A stretch of 33,415 nucleotides of DNA, from the NCBI GenBank assembly GCA_964373815.1, contig CAYJWI010000013.1, positions 1-33,415 of the forward strand. The letters are read 5' to 3'. The first letter of the stretch is position 1, and each line of letters begins with the position of its first letter. This document shows, piece after piece, positions 21,343 through 28,913 of the stretch. The DNA comes from UBA10205 sp964373815. GTDB taxonomy: Archaea; Iainarchaeota; Iainarchaeia; Iainarchaeales; Iainarchaeaceae. The position numbers and the translations under genes are program-made. The notes under the pieces were generated by a model. It saw nothing but the letters and a program-made list of their open reading frames with translations, made no database searches and had not been told where the DNA came from.

Positions 21343-22260
21343 TTATAAGTTTTCTCCCCTTTCGCGTATGAGCTTGCGAAGACCCTTTACCTTGTCAATT
21401 GTGTCAAGCTCCGCTTCCTCTATTATGGGCACGCCTTCGACATTCTTGCGCTTGTACTCTTTGGTGATTATGATTGGGTCGGAATCTATCACCGCCGTGG
21501 TTTTTTTGAGCTCCGCCGCCTTTTTCGGGATGTCGAACTTCCCTTTTCCGGTTGTGATGAGCATGCCCTTTTCCCCCTCCCCGTATGCGCGGAACGGTGC
21601 GTGCTCGAAGAGCGCCATCTTGAGGCCGAGGTCATGCACTTTTCCGAGGAGTTTTTCATTCGGGGTTTCGTCGAAGCCCAACTTTTTTTCAGCCGAGCCG
21701 AAGACATCGAGCCTTTTCACAAGGCCCTTGCCGAGTTCGCCTTCAATTTTTCTCGCGGTTTCAACCGAAGTCGAGGCGCCCTTCTCGAACCTGTAGAGGG
21801 TTTCGGCAGCGATGCCCACCTTCTGCGCAAGTTCGTTCAAGGAAAGCTCGAGCTCCTCCCTTTTCCTCTGCAGCTTCTGCGCATCAATGTCTACTATGTG
21901 CTTTCCCTTGAAGTATCTCATGGAGGGCGGGACGTTTGAGAGCAGCTTTTCGAAAGTCTTCAATGTGAGGGCCGGGACATCATACCTGTAATACACGGTA
22001 TCGTCCTCGAGCCAGAATACCTTCGTCCTCGCGCCGATTATAATGCAGTGCGCGCTGAGCACCTGGCCAAGCTTTCGCAGCTCCTCCCCCTGCTCTTTTC
22101 TTATGGAATCAATGTTCTCGTAAACCTTTATTGCGAGCGTGAGGCTCGCGTTCTTAGCTATTAGGTCAAAGCATGTGTTGGTGTCGAAAAAAGTTGTCAC
22201 GTTGAAAAATTTGCGCCGGAGGCAGGAAATCGTGCCTGCAATGATTTCTTCCCTGTTCAT
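21343..22260 (-). CDS. Archaeal XRE-type HTH transcription regulator
   Basis: A 305-residue putative DNA-binding regulator. The N-terminal ~120 residues resemble the nuclease-like domain often fused to archaeal HTH proteins (FFDTNTCFDLIAKN, AHCIIIGARTK). The HTH lies at about 128-180: KLQRKREELELSLNELAQKVG, with AAETLYRFEKG as the recognition helix region. The last 100 residues are a mixed alpha/beta part with repeated Lys/Glu. I know this arrangement from conserved euryarchaeal 'putative HTH regulators' of unknown target. ATG overlaps the lipid synthase stop by 4 nt, so it is co-transcribed with it. Confidence 0.85.
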   Translation of the reverse strand: MNREEIIAGTISCLRRKFFNVTTFFDTNTCFDLIAKNASLTLAIKVYENIDSIRKEQGEELRKLGQVLSAHCIIIGARTKVFWLEDDTVYYRYDVPALTLKTFEKLLSNVPPSMRYFKGKHIVDIDAQKLQRKREELELSLNELAQKVGIAAETLYRFEKGASTSVETARKIEGELGKGLVKRLDVFGSAEKKLGFDETPNEKLLGKVHDLGLKMALFEHAPFRAYGEGEKGMLITTGKGKFDIPKKAAELKKTTAVIDSDPIIITKEYKRKNVEGVPIIEEAELDTIDKVKGLRKLIRERGENL

Positions 22261-23072
22261 AATGCGCCCGCCACAAAGGAGGCGAGCGCCATTATCATGC
22301 CGTACTTGCTGAACTTCTGCGCTGCCTTGAAATCCTTCGAGTTGAAAAGCCTGAAAGAATTTATGAGAAGTATGGCGCAGATGCCGAAGAGTATCGCAAA
22401 CGCCATGCCGCGCAAATAGCCAAGTGCAAACGCGACAACGCCTATGCTCACCGCCGCGAGGTAGAAGAGGAAGATTGCTTTCTTGAGCCCCTCGAAGCCA
22501 ACGAACATCGGGAGCGTGTTCTTCGCGCCCCTATCCCCTTCAATGTCCTCGCAATCCTTTATTATTTCCCGTGCAACGTTCGCGAAAAAGGCGCTGGCCG
22601 CGAGCAGGAATATCCCCTCATACCTCTGCGCAATCGCGGCGCCGAACACGAGCGTGAGCGCAGTGCCAAGGGCCACTACCCAGTTGCCGAGGAACTTGAA
22701 GTTCTGCATCACGCCAGAGTAGAGTATTAGCAGTGCGGAAACCCCCACTGCTATGGCAAATGCCTGGAGGTTGATTGCGAATGCGGCGGCAATCCCTATG
22801 AGGAAGAGCGCTGCAGAAAAGCCGAGCAGCCCTTTTTTCTCTGCCTGCCCCTCAACTTTCGCTTTGCCGAGCTTTTCATCAATGTCGGCGTCAAAAAAAT
22901 CGTTTATGGCATTTCCCGCGCCTGTGATGAGGAACGCGGCAGCCATGCCAATCCCTAGCTCTGTGCTGAATGCAACGGAGTTCTGCGCTATCGCATGGCC
23001 TGCAAAAACCCCGATTGCGGAGATTACGCAGTTGCCAGGCCTTGTCGACCAGAAGTACTTTGCGGCTTGCAT
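22257..23072 (-). CDS. Digeranylgeranylglyceryl phosphate synthase (UbiA family)
   Basis: A membrane prenyltransferase that adds the second geranylgeranyl chain to geranylgeranylglyceryl phosphate in archaeal lipid synthesis. The 271 residues form about 8-9 helices. The two Asp-rich Mg-binding motifs are NAINDFFDADIDE (54-66) and DCEDIEGDRGAK (174-185). The RPGNC start segment is typical of DGGGP synthases. ATG start at 23072. It is first in an operon with the HTH regulator and pcm. Other UbiA enzymes (menaquinone, heme) are less likely by motif form and archaeal context. Confidence 0.92.
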   Translation of the reverse strand: MQAAKYFWSTRPGNCVISAIGVFAGHAIAQNSVAFSTELGIGMAAAFLITGAGNAINDFFDADIDEKLGKAKVEGQAEKKGLLGFSAALFLIGIAAAFAINLQAFAIAVGVSALLILYSGVMQNFKFLGNWVVALGTALTLVFGAAIAQRYEGIFLLAASAFFANVAREIIKDCEDIEGDRGAKNTLPMFVGFEGLKKAIFLFYLAAVSIGVVAFALGYLRGMAFAILFGICAILLINSFRLFNSKDFKAAQKFSKYGMIMALASFVAGAL

Positions 23073-23146
23073 TTGAATAATTAGTTTTTTGAAGTTAAGT
23101 TAAATGTTTTCATTAAGTTTTTTTGGCCTATACTTTGGTTTAATTG

Positions 23147-23659
23147 CTATTTTTGCGATTCTCCGCCGAAAACCCGAGCTTCTGAAAGTTTTTCACTAAA
23201 CACCCTCTCAAATTCGTAAATCCATGGGGAAAGGATGTCGCCAATTTTTGGGTCCCCCCTATTCTCGGAAGCCTGAAATATTTGCCTGTAATTTTCCTCG
23301 AACCAAGGCTTTACCCTACGCAACGCTAAGGTATCCCCTGCCAGCGCTGCTGTATTTACCTTATCGCAAACTTCGTGCATTTTTCTCTCAAGCGCTCTTA
23401 CAATTTCTTCCCTTATTATCTGCTCAATGCTCATATTCCTGAGCCTTGGTTTTACATACCTTGGAGTTGTCCTGATTTTTTGCCCAAGCCCATCGGGGAA
23501 TTCTTCTTTTATTTGTGCAATGGAAGCATCAACTGCGCCCCTAAACCTAGAGATGAACACTTTGCGCATTAGTGGAGTAATTGCCAGCTTGCCAATATGA
23601 GGGGGGGGTCTCTCTATTCTTGCCAAAAGTTGCCCGCCTTTCTTGCTAGGTTTTACCAT
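23147..23659 (-). CDS. Hypothetical basic protein
   Basis: A 170-residue protein that I do not recognise. The first 60 residues are basic (MVKPSKKGGQLLARIERPPP, then FISRFRGAVDASIAQI); the middle is helical with EQIIREEIVRALERKMHEV; the end is acidic/aromatic (PWIYEFERVFSEKLSEARV). There is no membrane segment. ATG 23659 has a TATA-like ACTAATAAACT about 25 nt upstream. Somewhat more AT-rich than its neighbours. It sits between the lipid operon and eL40, and may be a recently acquired single gene. Confidence 0.55.
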   Translation of the reverse strand: MVKPSKKGGQLLARIERPPPHIGKLAITPLMRKVFISRFRGAVDASIAQIKEEFPDGLGQKIRTTPRYVKPRLRNMSIEQIIREEIVRALERKMHEVCDKVNTAALAGDTLALRRVKPWFEENYRQIFQASENRGDPKIGDILSPWIYEFERVFSEKLSEARVFGGESQK

Positions 23660-23724
23660 GAGTAATTAATGGCTAGAAGTAGTTTATTAGTTTTTGCCAA
23701 ATATGCATTGTTGCCTGGTGGTCT

Positions 23725-23895
23725 TTATGACGACTTCTTCTTGCCTTTCTTGCGCTGCCTGAGCTTTTTCGAGTTGCATTTCCTGCACTTTTGCGGCATT
23801 TTGCCCCTGCTCGACCTGTTCTTGGCGTTGCAGCGCATGCAAACCCAGACGTCCTTGAAAATCCTTTTCGCCGCAATCGGGCTAAGAGCACCCAT
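23725..23895 (-). CDS. Ribosomal protein eL40
   Basis: A 56-residue zinc-ribbon protein of the large ribosomal subunit, archaeal/eukaryal only. Four Cys ligands are C19, C22, C37 and C40 (CMRC and CRKC). The N-terminal PIAAKRIFKDVWVC and the basic tail RQRKKGKKKSS match the archaeal family (about 50 residues). ATG at 23895 with TATA-like sequence upstream. The family call is strong despite the small size. Confidence 0.93.
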   Translation of the reverse strand: MGALSPIAAKRIFKDVWVCMRCNAKNRSSRGKMPQKCRKCNSKKLRQRKKGKKKSS

Positions 23896-23980
23896 AAAAC
23901 ACGCCTGTCGCTTTTCTATTTAATGCACCAGTGAAACTATTTTAAATGCGATTGTGGCTCTTCTTCATTACAACAAGTGA

Positions 23981-24061
23981 GGGAATTCTTTTCTTTTACG
24001 CCGAAGTTTTTGTAAAAGAAGAAAAGAGCAATTCCAGCACATAAAGCCTATTGAGAGGCTT
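23981..24061 (+). other. Two hairpins upstream of tRNA-Glu
   Basis: GGAATTCTTTTCTTTTAC (from about 23983) pairs with the 24-nt strand ending AATTCC at 24035, with two 3-nt bulges, around a GCCGAAGTTTTT loop. A second hairpin has AAGCCT (24044-24049) pairing with AGGCTT (24056-24061). A TATA-like TTTTAAATG (about 23940-23948) precedes them. They may form the tRNA-Glu precursor leader or a small RNA. ACA follows the first stem by 3 nt, but no guide pocket is seen. Confidence 0.35.
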
Positions 24062-24068
24062 CGTTTGT

Positions 24069-24143
24069 GCCCCGATCGTCTAGCCCGGCCAAGGACACCG
24101 GCCTTTCAAGCCGAGAACCCGGGTTCAAATCCCGGCCGGGGCA
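24069..24143 (+). tRNA. tRNA-Glu (UUC)
   Basis: A 75-nt cloverleaf without encoded CCA. Acceptor GCCCCGA pairs with CCGGGGC, D-stem GTCT/GGAC, anticodon loop CTTTCAA with anticodon TTC (24105-24107), and T-stem CCGGG/CCCGG with loop TTCAAAT. Two A-C oppositions stand out: A24075 against C24136 at the acceptor base (7-66) and C24098 against A24114 (27-43). T-rich sequence follows (24144 onward). The identity as Glu is clear from the anticodon; the mismatches are unusual. Confidence 0.93.
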
Positions 24144-24219
24144 CTTTTATTATTTTTGTCTAAGCCGTATGAACTGCCTGAACAAAACCTTTAAGTTTGG
24201 CGGGCCAACCGGCTTTTTC

Positions 24220-24555
24220 ATGGCTGATAGGCCGGAGTACTCTTTTAGCGAGTACCTTGACTTGGACAAAAAGGACGCTGTTTTTGTCAGGGTGGTTTTT
24301 TCCCAAGACTTAGCGAAAATAGAGGCTTTTGCAGTTTCCTTGATTATTTCAGTTAGTGAAAGCCCCGTTGAACTGGCAAGGTTTGACTGCTCTTTGAGGG
24401 AAAGGCTCAATGTCCACCGCTTTTACCTTAAGCCGCCTGTGAAGCAATACTTGGATAAGGAAACGAATTTCGAGTCGCTGGATTATTGCCTGCAGAACAT
24501 AAAGCGGAACTGGGCGGAATACCTACTGAGCTATAAGCTTAATTATAACAAGTAA
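24220..24555 (+). CDS. TumE-like (DUF6516-type) putative toxin
   Basis: A 111-residue protein, probably the toxin of a pair with the HTH gene just downstream. Strands VFVRVVFSQD and KIEAFAVSLIISV are followed by an ARFDCSLRERLNVHRFYLKPP segment, then YLDKETNFESLDYCLQNIKRNWAEYLL, with the order of basic/aromatic motif and final helix that I associate with TumE proteins. The ATG at 24220 lies about 25 nt after a CTTTAAGTTT box; an upstream ATG at 24169 would add 17 residues. Family assignment is from pattern memory; the activity is inferred. tRNA-Glu ends 76 nt upstream. Confidence 0.5.
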   Translation: MADRPEYSFSEYLDLDKKDAVFVRVVFSQDLAKIEAFAVSLIISVSESPVELARFDCSLRERLNVHRFYLKPPVKQYLDKETNFESLDYCLQNIKRNWAEYLLSYKLNYNK

Positions 24556-24580
24556 AGTTATATAACTAATTCAGTTATAA
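24556..24580. promoter_or_regulatory. AT-rich palindrome and direct repeat upstream of the HTH antitoxin gene
   Basis: GTTATATAAC (24557-24566) is a perfect 10-bp palindrome. AGTTATA occurs at 24556-24562 and again at 24573-24579; the latter runs into TTATAAATC, a likely TATA box 30 nt before ATG 24611. The layout suits autoregulation by the HTH protein. Confidence 0.45.
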
Positions 24581-24610
24581 ATCTTTTTGTGCTATGATAT
24601 TGTGATTGCA

Positions 24611-24958
24611 ATGGCTCGTTTGATAATAAAAATCGGTTATGATATGCGCGCGGACATAAAACAAGTTTTTGACGCCCCGCAAAAAGCCGCCCACGGCTCG
24701 CACGCATTGTATCTGCGCAGCACCAAGGACCTGCAGGAAATACTCTCGCCAAAGAGGCTTGAGCTCTTGCAGCACATAATCGAATCAAGGGGCGAATCCG
24801 TAAATGACGCCTCAAAAAAGCTCAAGCGCAAGCAGGAAGCCGTGAGCAGGGATGCCGGCATACTTGCATTCCACGGCCTCATCAGCAAAAAGAAGAAGGC
24901 GCAGAAGACGCTTCTGGAGCCGAATTATGATTGCCTGCAGATAAACCTGAAAGCCTGA
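24611..24958 (+). CDS. HTH antitoxin/regulator, HVO_A0114 (COG4190)-like
   Basis: A 115-residue winged-helix protein. KIGYDMRADIKQVFDAPQKAA near the start, then LYLRSTKDLQEILSPKRLELLQHI and an HTH with SVNDASKKLKRKQEAVSRDAGIL are typical of the HVO_A0114-type DNA-binding proteins that accompany TumE-like toxins. It follows the putative toxin by about 55 nt. GTG 24602 and TTG 24587 are alternative starts; the TATA-like TTATAAATC at 24575-24583 favours 24611. It probably represses its own promoter and neutralises the upstream gene product. Confidence 0.75.
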   Translation: MARLIIKIGYDMRADIKQVFDAPQKAAHGSHALYLRSTKDLQEILSPKRLELLQHIIESRGESVNDASKKLKRKQEAVSRDAGILAFHGLISKKKKAQKTLLEPNYDCLQINLKA

Positions 24959-25075
24959 ACAAGTTTGCGGATTGCATTTAGAGATGAAGCCTTCCGCCCC
25001 CAATCAAGTTTTTTTTGCCTTCAATGGCCAAAACACAGGCGCCTTTTAAAACCCTTTTGCACCCCCTTTTGGTAG

Positions 25076-25738
25076 ATGCTTGACAAGTTCAAGAGCCCCG
25101 AATTCCGCACAAACCTTCTGATGTGCATCTTCATCGCCTCCGTAATAACATCAAACATTCTCGGCGGGAAAATCTCGGAAATTTCCCTTCTCGGCCTGCC
25201 TGTGGTCTTCTCTGTCGGGCTGATTCCTTTCTTCATGACTTTTTTCATCCTTGACTCGATAAACGAGGTGCACGGGAAGCAGAAGGCGCGCGAGCTCATC
25301 TGGCTTGCGATGCTGACCCTGGTTTTTGTCGCGCTCGTGACGATTGTTGCATCAGCGCTTCCCTTCGCGCAGAGGAGCTGGGTAACCGCGGCCCAGTTCG
25401 ACCCCGTCTTCAGCCAGAGCCTGCGCATAATACTTGCAAGCATAACCGCATTCTTCTTTGCGGACATGGTTGATGCGAGCGTTTTCCACGCGCTCAAGCA
25501 GAAAATGCAGGGCAACTTCCTCTGGCTGCGCAGCAACGTGAGCAACATAATAGGCCAGGTGATTGACACTTTCTTTTTCATGTTCATCGCCTTTTACGAC
25601 CCCGCGAAGGGCTATGACGTAAACTTCGTGGTAGGGATAACCCTTCCATACCTTTTCCTAAAAATAATGCTTTCATTCGTGAACACGCCGTTTGTCTACG
25701 GCGGAGTGCGCTGGCTGCGCGGCGCAGTGCACAAATAA
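25076..25738 (+). CDS. YhhQ/VUT-family queuosine/archaeosine precursor transporter
   Basis: A 220-residue membrane protein with about 6 helices, of the COG1738 family implicated in uptake of preQ0/preQ1-type 7-deazaguanine precursors. The N-terminal SVITSNILGGKI, the central GLIPFFMTFFILDSINEVHGKQKAR, and the SNIIGQVIDTFFFMFIAF segment are characteristic. In archaea the likely use is archaeosine in tRNA; this is inference. ATG start with GCCTTTTAAAACC about 25 nt upstream (leaderless). No tgt or que gene is adjacent. Confidence 0.88.
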   Translation: MLDKFKSPEFRTNLLMCIFIASVITSNILGGKISEISLLGLPVVFSVGLIPFFMTFFILDSINEVHGKQKARELIWLAMLTLVFVALVTIVASALPFAQRSWVTAAQFDPVFSQSLRIILASITAFFFADMVDASVFHALKQKMQGNFLWLRSNVSNIIGQVIDTFFFMFIAFYDPAKGYDVNFVVGITLPYLFLKIMLSFVNTPFVYGGVRWLRGAVHK

Positions 25739-25823
25739 CCCATTGGGCTAGAGTTGCCATAGTATGGGTTCTTGGCCGGAATCCCAGAAACTTTAAAACC
25801 TTTGCAGCAACGCTTCTATCGCA

Positions 25824-26195
25824 ATGGTGTTGTTTTTGCCTCCAAAAGGGAAACTGCTTATCAAGGGCCTGCGTTGCACTGCGCGCATAGGCATTACGCC
25901 GCAGGAGAGAAGCTCTGCGCAGCAGCTTGTAATCGATGCGGAACTCGAAATAAGTTTTGCGAAGCCCGCGGCTTCCGGGAATATTTCCGACACCGCGAAT
26001 TATTCCGAAGCGATAATTGAAATAAGGCGGATTGCGGAGGCGGGGGAATCCTCATTGCTTGAGGCTCTTGCAAAAGAAATTGCGGATTCGCTCAAAAAGA
26101 AGTTCCGCGCAAAAAAGGTTATTGTAAGGATAGGCAAGGTGGAAGTCGCGAAAAGGCATTCCGCGGATTTCGTCGGGGTTGAGTACGTTGCCTGA
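25824..26195 (+). CDS. folB: Dihydroneopterin aldolase
   Basis: Converts 7,8-dihydroneopterin to 6-hydroxymethyl-dihydropterin in folate synthesis. The 123-residue length is typical. IKGLRCTARIGITPQER (strand 1 and the Glu/Arg motif), the LLEALAKEIADSLKKKF helix and VIVRIGKVEVAKRHSADFVGVEY match bacterial-type FolB, with Lys/Arg in the C-terminal strand near the catalytic Lys position. The archaeal unrelated MptD enzyme is not similar. TATA-like CTTTAAAACC (about 25791) precedes a leaderless ATG. It overlaps folK by 17 nt, so the two are co-translated and used for one pathway. Confidence 0.88.
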   Translation: MVLFLPPKGKLLIKGLRCTARIGITPQERSSAQQLVIDAELEISFAKPAASGNISDTANYSEAIIEIRRIAEAGESSLLEALAKEIADSLKKKFRAKKVIVRIGKVEVAKRHSADFVGVEYVA

Positions 26196-26715
26196 AAAGG
26201 CCTGGCTTTCCATAGGCTCGAATGTGGGGGAGAGGCAGGCGAACCTTGCCGAGGCTGTTAGGGAACTCTCGAAGCACTGCAAGGTGAAGAGGGTTTCGAA
26301 AGTCTACGAAACCGAGCCTGTGGGTTTTGAAGGGCAGCCGATGTTTCTCAACCAGGCGATAGAAGTTGAAACTTCGGTGGCTCCCAGGGAGTTTCTTGCG
26401 CTCACAAAAAGCATCGAGCAAAGGCTCGGCCGAGTGAAGAACTTCAGATGGGGCCCGCGCAAGATTGACATCGACATAATTTTCTTCGGCAGCCGCATAA
26501 TAAAGGAAGAGGGCTTCATTGTCCCGCACGAGAGGGCCCACGAGCGCAGGTTCGTGCTCGTCCCGATGGCCGAGCTCGAGCCGGGCTTCGCGCACCCGGT
26601 GCTAAAAAGAACTGTAAAAGAGCTCCTCAAAGGCCTGCCCAAAGGCAAGAAGGACGCAGTGAGGGTTTTCGGGGGCGAAAAGGTGGGTTTTAAAAATCTG
26701 TCCAAATCCAATTAA
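26179..26715 (+). CDS. folK: 6-hydroxymethyl-7,8-dihydropterin pyrophosphokinase (HPPK)
   Basis: Transfers pyrophosphate from ATP to 6-hydroxymethyl-dihydropterin, next after FolB. The sequence WLSIGSNVGERQANL, the ETEPVGFEGQPMFLNQ substrate loop, and RWGPRKIDIDIIFF with Mg ligands D97 and D99 are the FolK hallmarks. The 178 residues include a C-terminal extension beyond E. coli FolK (about 160). TTG 26179 is taken (TTG at 26188 possible); it overlaps the folB end. eL41 follows 31 nt later. A bacterial-type pathway in an archaeon suggests transfer or a special cofactor need. Confidence 0.93.
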   Translation: MSTLPEKAWLSIGSNVGERQANLAEAVRELSKHCKVKRVSKVYETEPVGFEGQPMFLNQAIEVETSVAPREFLALTKSIEQRLGRVKNFRWGPRKIDIDIIFFGSRIIKEEGFIVPHERAHERRFVLVPMAELEPGFAHPVLKRTVKELLKGLPKGKKDAVRVFGGEKVGFKNLSKSN

Positions 26716-26746
26716 TTGAAAATAAAAAAGTTTTTCCGGTGATGTT

Positions 26747-26875
26747 TTGAGCAAGAGGAGCAAGGACACTTCGCGTTTCAAGAAGACACGCTCGAGGCAG
26801 CGCTGGAAGTGGAAGAAGAAGAAGATGCGCCGCAAGAAGCGCAAGAAGAGATACATGAGGCAGAGGGCGAAGTAA
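26747..26875 (+). CDS. Ribosomal protein eL41 with N-terminal extension
   Basis: A 42-residue, strongly basic protein. The final ~25 residues (WKWKKKKMRRKKRKKRYM then RQRAK) match eL41, which is about 25 residues in eukaryotes and archaea. The first 17 (MSKRSKDTSRFKKTRSR) are extra and mostly basic. TTG start: GGTGAT at 26739-26744 is a clear Shine-Dalgarno match to the 16S 3' end and selects this codon. An internal ATG (residue 27) could be the classical start but lacks its conserved WKKK beginning. Follows folK in the same direction. Confidence 0.82.
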   Translation: MSKRSKDTSRFKKTRSRQRWKWKKKKMRRKKRKKRYMRQRAK

Positions 26876-26944
26876 AGAGCGGCCAGCCAGCCTAGTCTTT
26901 CGAGCCATCAAGCCTTTTATTCCCCAATTCCCTATATTTTGTTC

Positions 26945-27649
26945 ATGTTAGTGTCAGTGGTAATCGGGGCCCTCAATGAAGAGAATTACATCGGCAAAAC
27001 CCTCGCCACACTAAAGGCCCAGAAAACCTCGCACAAGTTCGAGCTGGTTGTGGGCGATGGGTATAGCGAGGACAAGACTGTTTCTATCGCCAAAAAGGCC
27101 GGCGCGCGCGTAGCAAAGGAAAAGAACCGCTCCGCCGCATGGGAGCGCAATGCCGGGGCAAAGATTGCGAAAGGCGAGATAATCGCCTTCACAGATGCGG
27201 ACGCGCAGGTGCCGCCGGAATGGGTTGAAATAATCGCGCGCGAATTCGAATCCGACAAGGGCCTTGCGATGCTCTACGGCCCTGTTTCGTTTTCGGATTC
27301 TCCCAGCCTTGAAAAATCTTTGAGCACAATTGCGATGAAAATTTTCCTTTCAGTGTGCGCCTTCGCCGGATTCCACAACCCGATAGGCTCGAACATCGCG
27401 GTGAGAAGGGATTTGTTCGAAAAGGCGGGGATGTTCGACACATCGCACATCACGGCAGAAGACCTTGACCTCGGCAAAAGGATGGCAAAGTTCGGGAAAT
27501 TGAAGTACGCGCCGGGCATGGTCCTCGATGTCTCCCCGCGCAGGGTGAAGAAGTGGGGATACCCGAGATTTGTAATTTACCACATGATAAACGCCCTGCG
27601 ATTCCATCTCACCGGGGCCTCAAGGAAAGATTACGCGCCGGTCAGGTGA
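26945..27649 (+). CDS. Glycosyltransferase family 2
   Basis: A 234-residue GT-A fold enzyme that transfers sugar from a nucleotide sugar. SVVIGALNEENYIGKTL is the classical N-terminus, FELVVGDGYSEDKTV the nucleotide-binding part, and FTDADAQVPPEW has the DxD metal motif. ITAEDLDLGKRM carries the usual ED catalytic-base motif. ATG 26945 (MLVSVV) is preferred to an earlier TTG at 26939. There is no clear C-terminal membrane anchor, although hydrophobic TIAMKIFLSVCAFAGF could associate with the membrane. It precedes a GT4 gene by 6 nt, so both act in one glycan or glycolipid pathway. Confidence 0.9.
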   Translation: MLVSVVIGALNEENYIGKTLATLKAQKTSHKFELVVGDGYSEDKTVSIAKKAGARVAKEKNRSAAWERNAGAKIAKGEIIAFTDADAQVPPEWVEIIAREFESDKGLAMLYGPVSFSDSPSLEKSLSTIAMKIFLSVCAFAGFHNPIGSNIAVRRDLFEKAGMFDTSHITAEDLDLGKRMAKFGKLKYAPGMVLDVSPRRVKKWGYPRFVIYHMINALRFHLTGASRKDYAPVR

Positions 27650-27655
27650 TTTGTT

Positions 27656-28819
27656 TTGAGGATTGCCTTCTTCACTGACAGCTACCTTCCGGCAATAAAC
27701 GGCGTCGTCACGCAAATAAGGATAATTTCAAGGGAGCTCGCAGCGCGCGGGCACGAAATACTCATTCTCACCCCTTCGCAGGATTCCTCTTACAAGGAAA
27801 AGAAGGAAGGCCGCATAGAGGAACTCTACCTTCCGTCGATTGCGCTGCCCACTTATACAGATTACCGGGTGAGCATGCCCCACTCATCGAAAGCGTTCGC
27901 ACTCCTGGAAAAATTCAGGCCGGACATTGTGCATGTGCACACCCCTTTCGGCTGCGGATGGCTCGGCATCCGCGCTGCAAGAAAGCTCGGCGTACCCGTG
28001 ATAGGGACTTACCACACGCTTCTCCCGGAGTTCATGATGTATCTTCCCATTCCATTGCTAAAGGAAACAGAGCTCGCGAAAAGCCTCGCATGGCAGTACA
28101 CGAACTTTTTCTACTCGAACTGCGACCTCGTGACAACCCCTACGGATTCCATGAAAAGGGAATTGCGCAAGAACGGCCTTGCAAAGGAAGTGGCGGTGAT
28201 GCCGAACGCAATCGATTTCGCGCTCTTCAACAGGGGCGCTTCCAGGAAAAAATATTCCGCGAAAAAGCCGAAGCTCATTTACTTCGGCAGGGTAAGCTAC
28301 GAAAAGAACATCGAAGTGCTCATTTTTGCGCTCAAGCACGCGCTCTGGAAAAAGCATCCCATTTCGCTGACAATCACAGGCTCGGGCCCCGCAGTGAACT
28401 ACCTTCGGGAGATTGCGAAGGAACAGAAGGTTTCGGGGCACGTGCATTTCCACGCACCGCTTGGCCATGAAAAGCTCGCAAGGCACGTCGCCTCGCATGA
28501 CATTTTCGTGACCGCTTCGACAATTGAAACCCAGGGCCTCACGATACTCGAGGCAATGGCGGCAGGCCTGCCATGCATCGGCGCGGATTGCCTAGCAATA
28601 CCTGATTCGGTGAGGGACTGGAAGAACGGCTTCCTCTTCAAGCCTTATGATTTCCTCGACCTCGCGAAAAAAATTGAGAAGCTGGTGTCCTCGGAAAAGC
28701 TGCGCAAAAAGCTTGGGCGCAACGCGGTTGAAACCGCGGCAAATTACTCGCTCGAAAGAATCGCCACGCAGATGGAGAGGCTTTACTCTGAAACAATTGC
28801 CAAAAAAGCCGGGAAATGA
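27656..28819 (+). CDS. Glycosyltransferase family 4
   Basis: A 387-residue GT-B retaining enzyme. The N-terminal GT4 signature is FFTDSYLPAINGVVTQ, followed by HVHTPFGCGW and GTYHTLLPE. The C-terminal domain has SYEKN and the E-x7-E motif in ASTIETQGLTILEAMAAG. It most resembles the glycolipid/phosphatidylinositol mannosyl or glucosyl-diacylglycerol synthase group, so a lipid acceptor is plausible. TTG start, chosen because AGGTGAT (27644-27650), which contains the upstream gene's stop, is a strong Shine-Dalgarno 5-6 nt before it. Confidence 0.9.
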   Translation: MRIAFFTDSYLPAINGVVTQIRIISRELAARGHEILILTPSQDSSYKEKKEGRIEELYLPSIALPTYTDYRVSMPHSSKAFALLEKFRPDIVHVHTPFGCGWLGIRAARKLGVPVIGTYHTLLPEFMMYLPIPLLKETELAKSLAWQYTNFFYSNCDLVTTPTDSMKRELRKNGLAKEVAVMPNAIDFALFNRGASRKKYSAKKPKLIYFGRVSYEKNIEVLIFALKHALWKKHPISLTITGSGPAVNYLREIAKEQKVSGHVHFHAPLGHEKLARHVASHDIFVTASTIETQGLTILEAMAAGLPCIGADCLAIPDSVRDWKNGFLFKPYDFLDLAKKIEKLVSSEKLRKKLGRNAVETAANYSLERIATQMERLYSETIAKKAGK

Positions 28820-28913
28820 GGCTGTTTCCAGGCAATCACAACGAATAAAAACAGGCGCCAGATTAAACTATATACTATAAAATTTTTTACATTAACTTTG
28901 GAGGGATGGTTCA

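Noticed and set aside
23673..23891. 72-residue minus-strand ORF
   Set aside because: It is a shifted frame of the eL40 gene, whose four-Cys zinc ribbon is in the frame starting at 23895.
23983..24041. H/ACA guide RNA
   Set aside because: ACA follows the stem by 3 nt, but the 5' strand has no pocket nucleotides and there is no K-turn, so the class does not fit.
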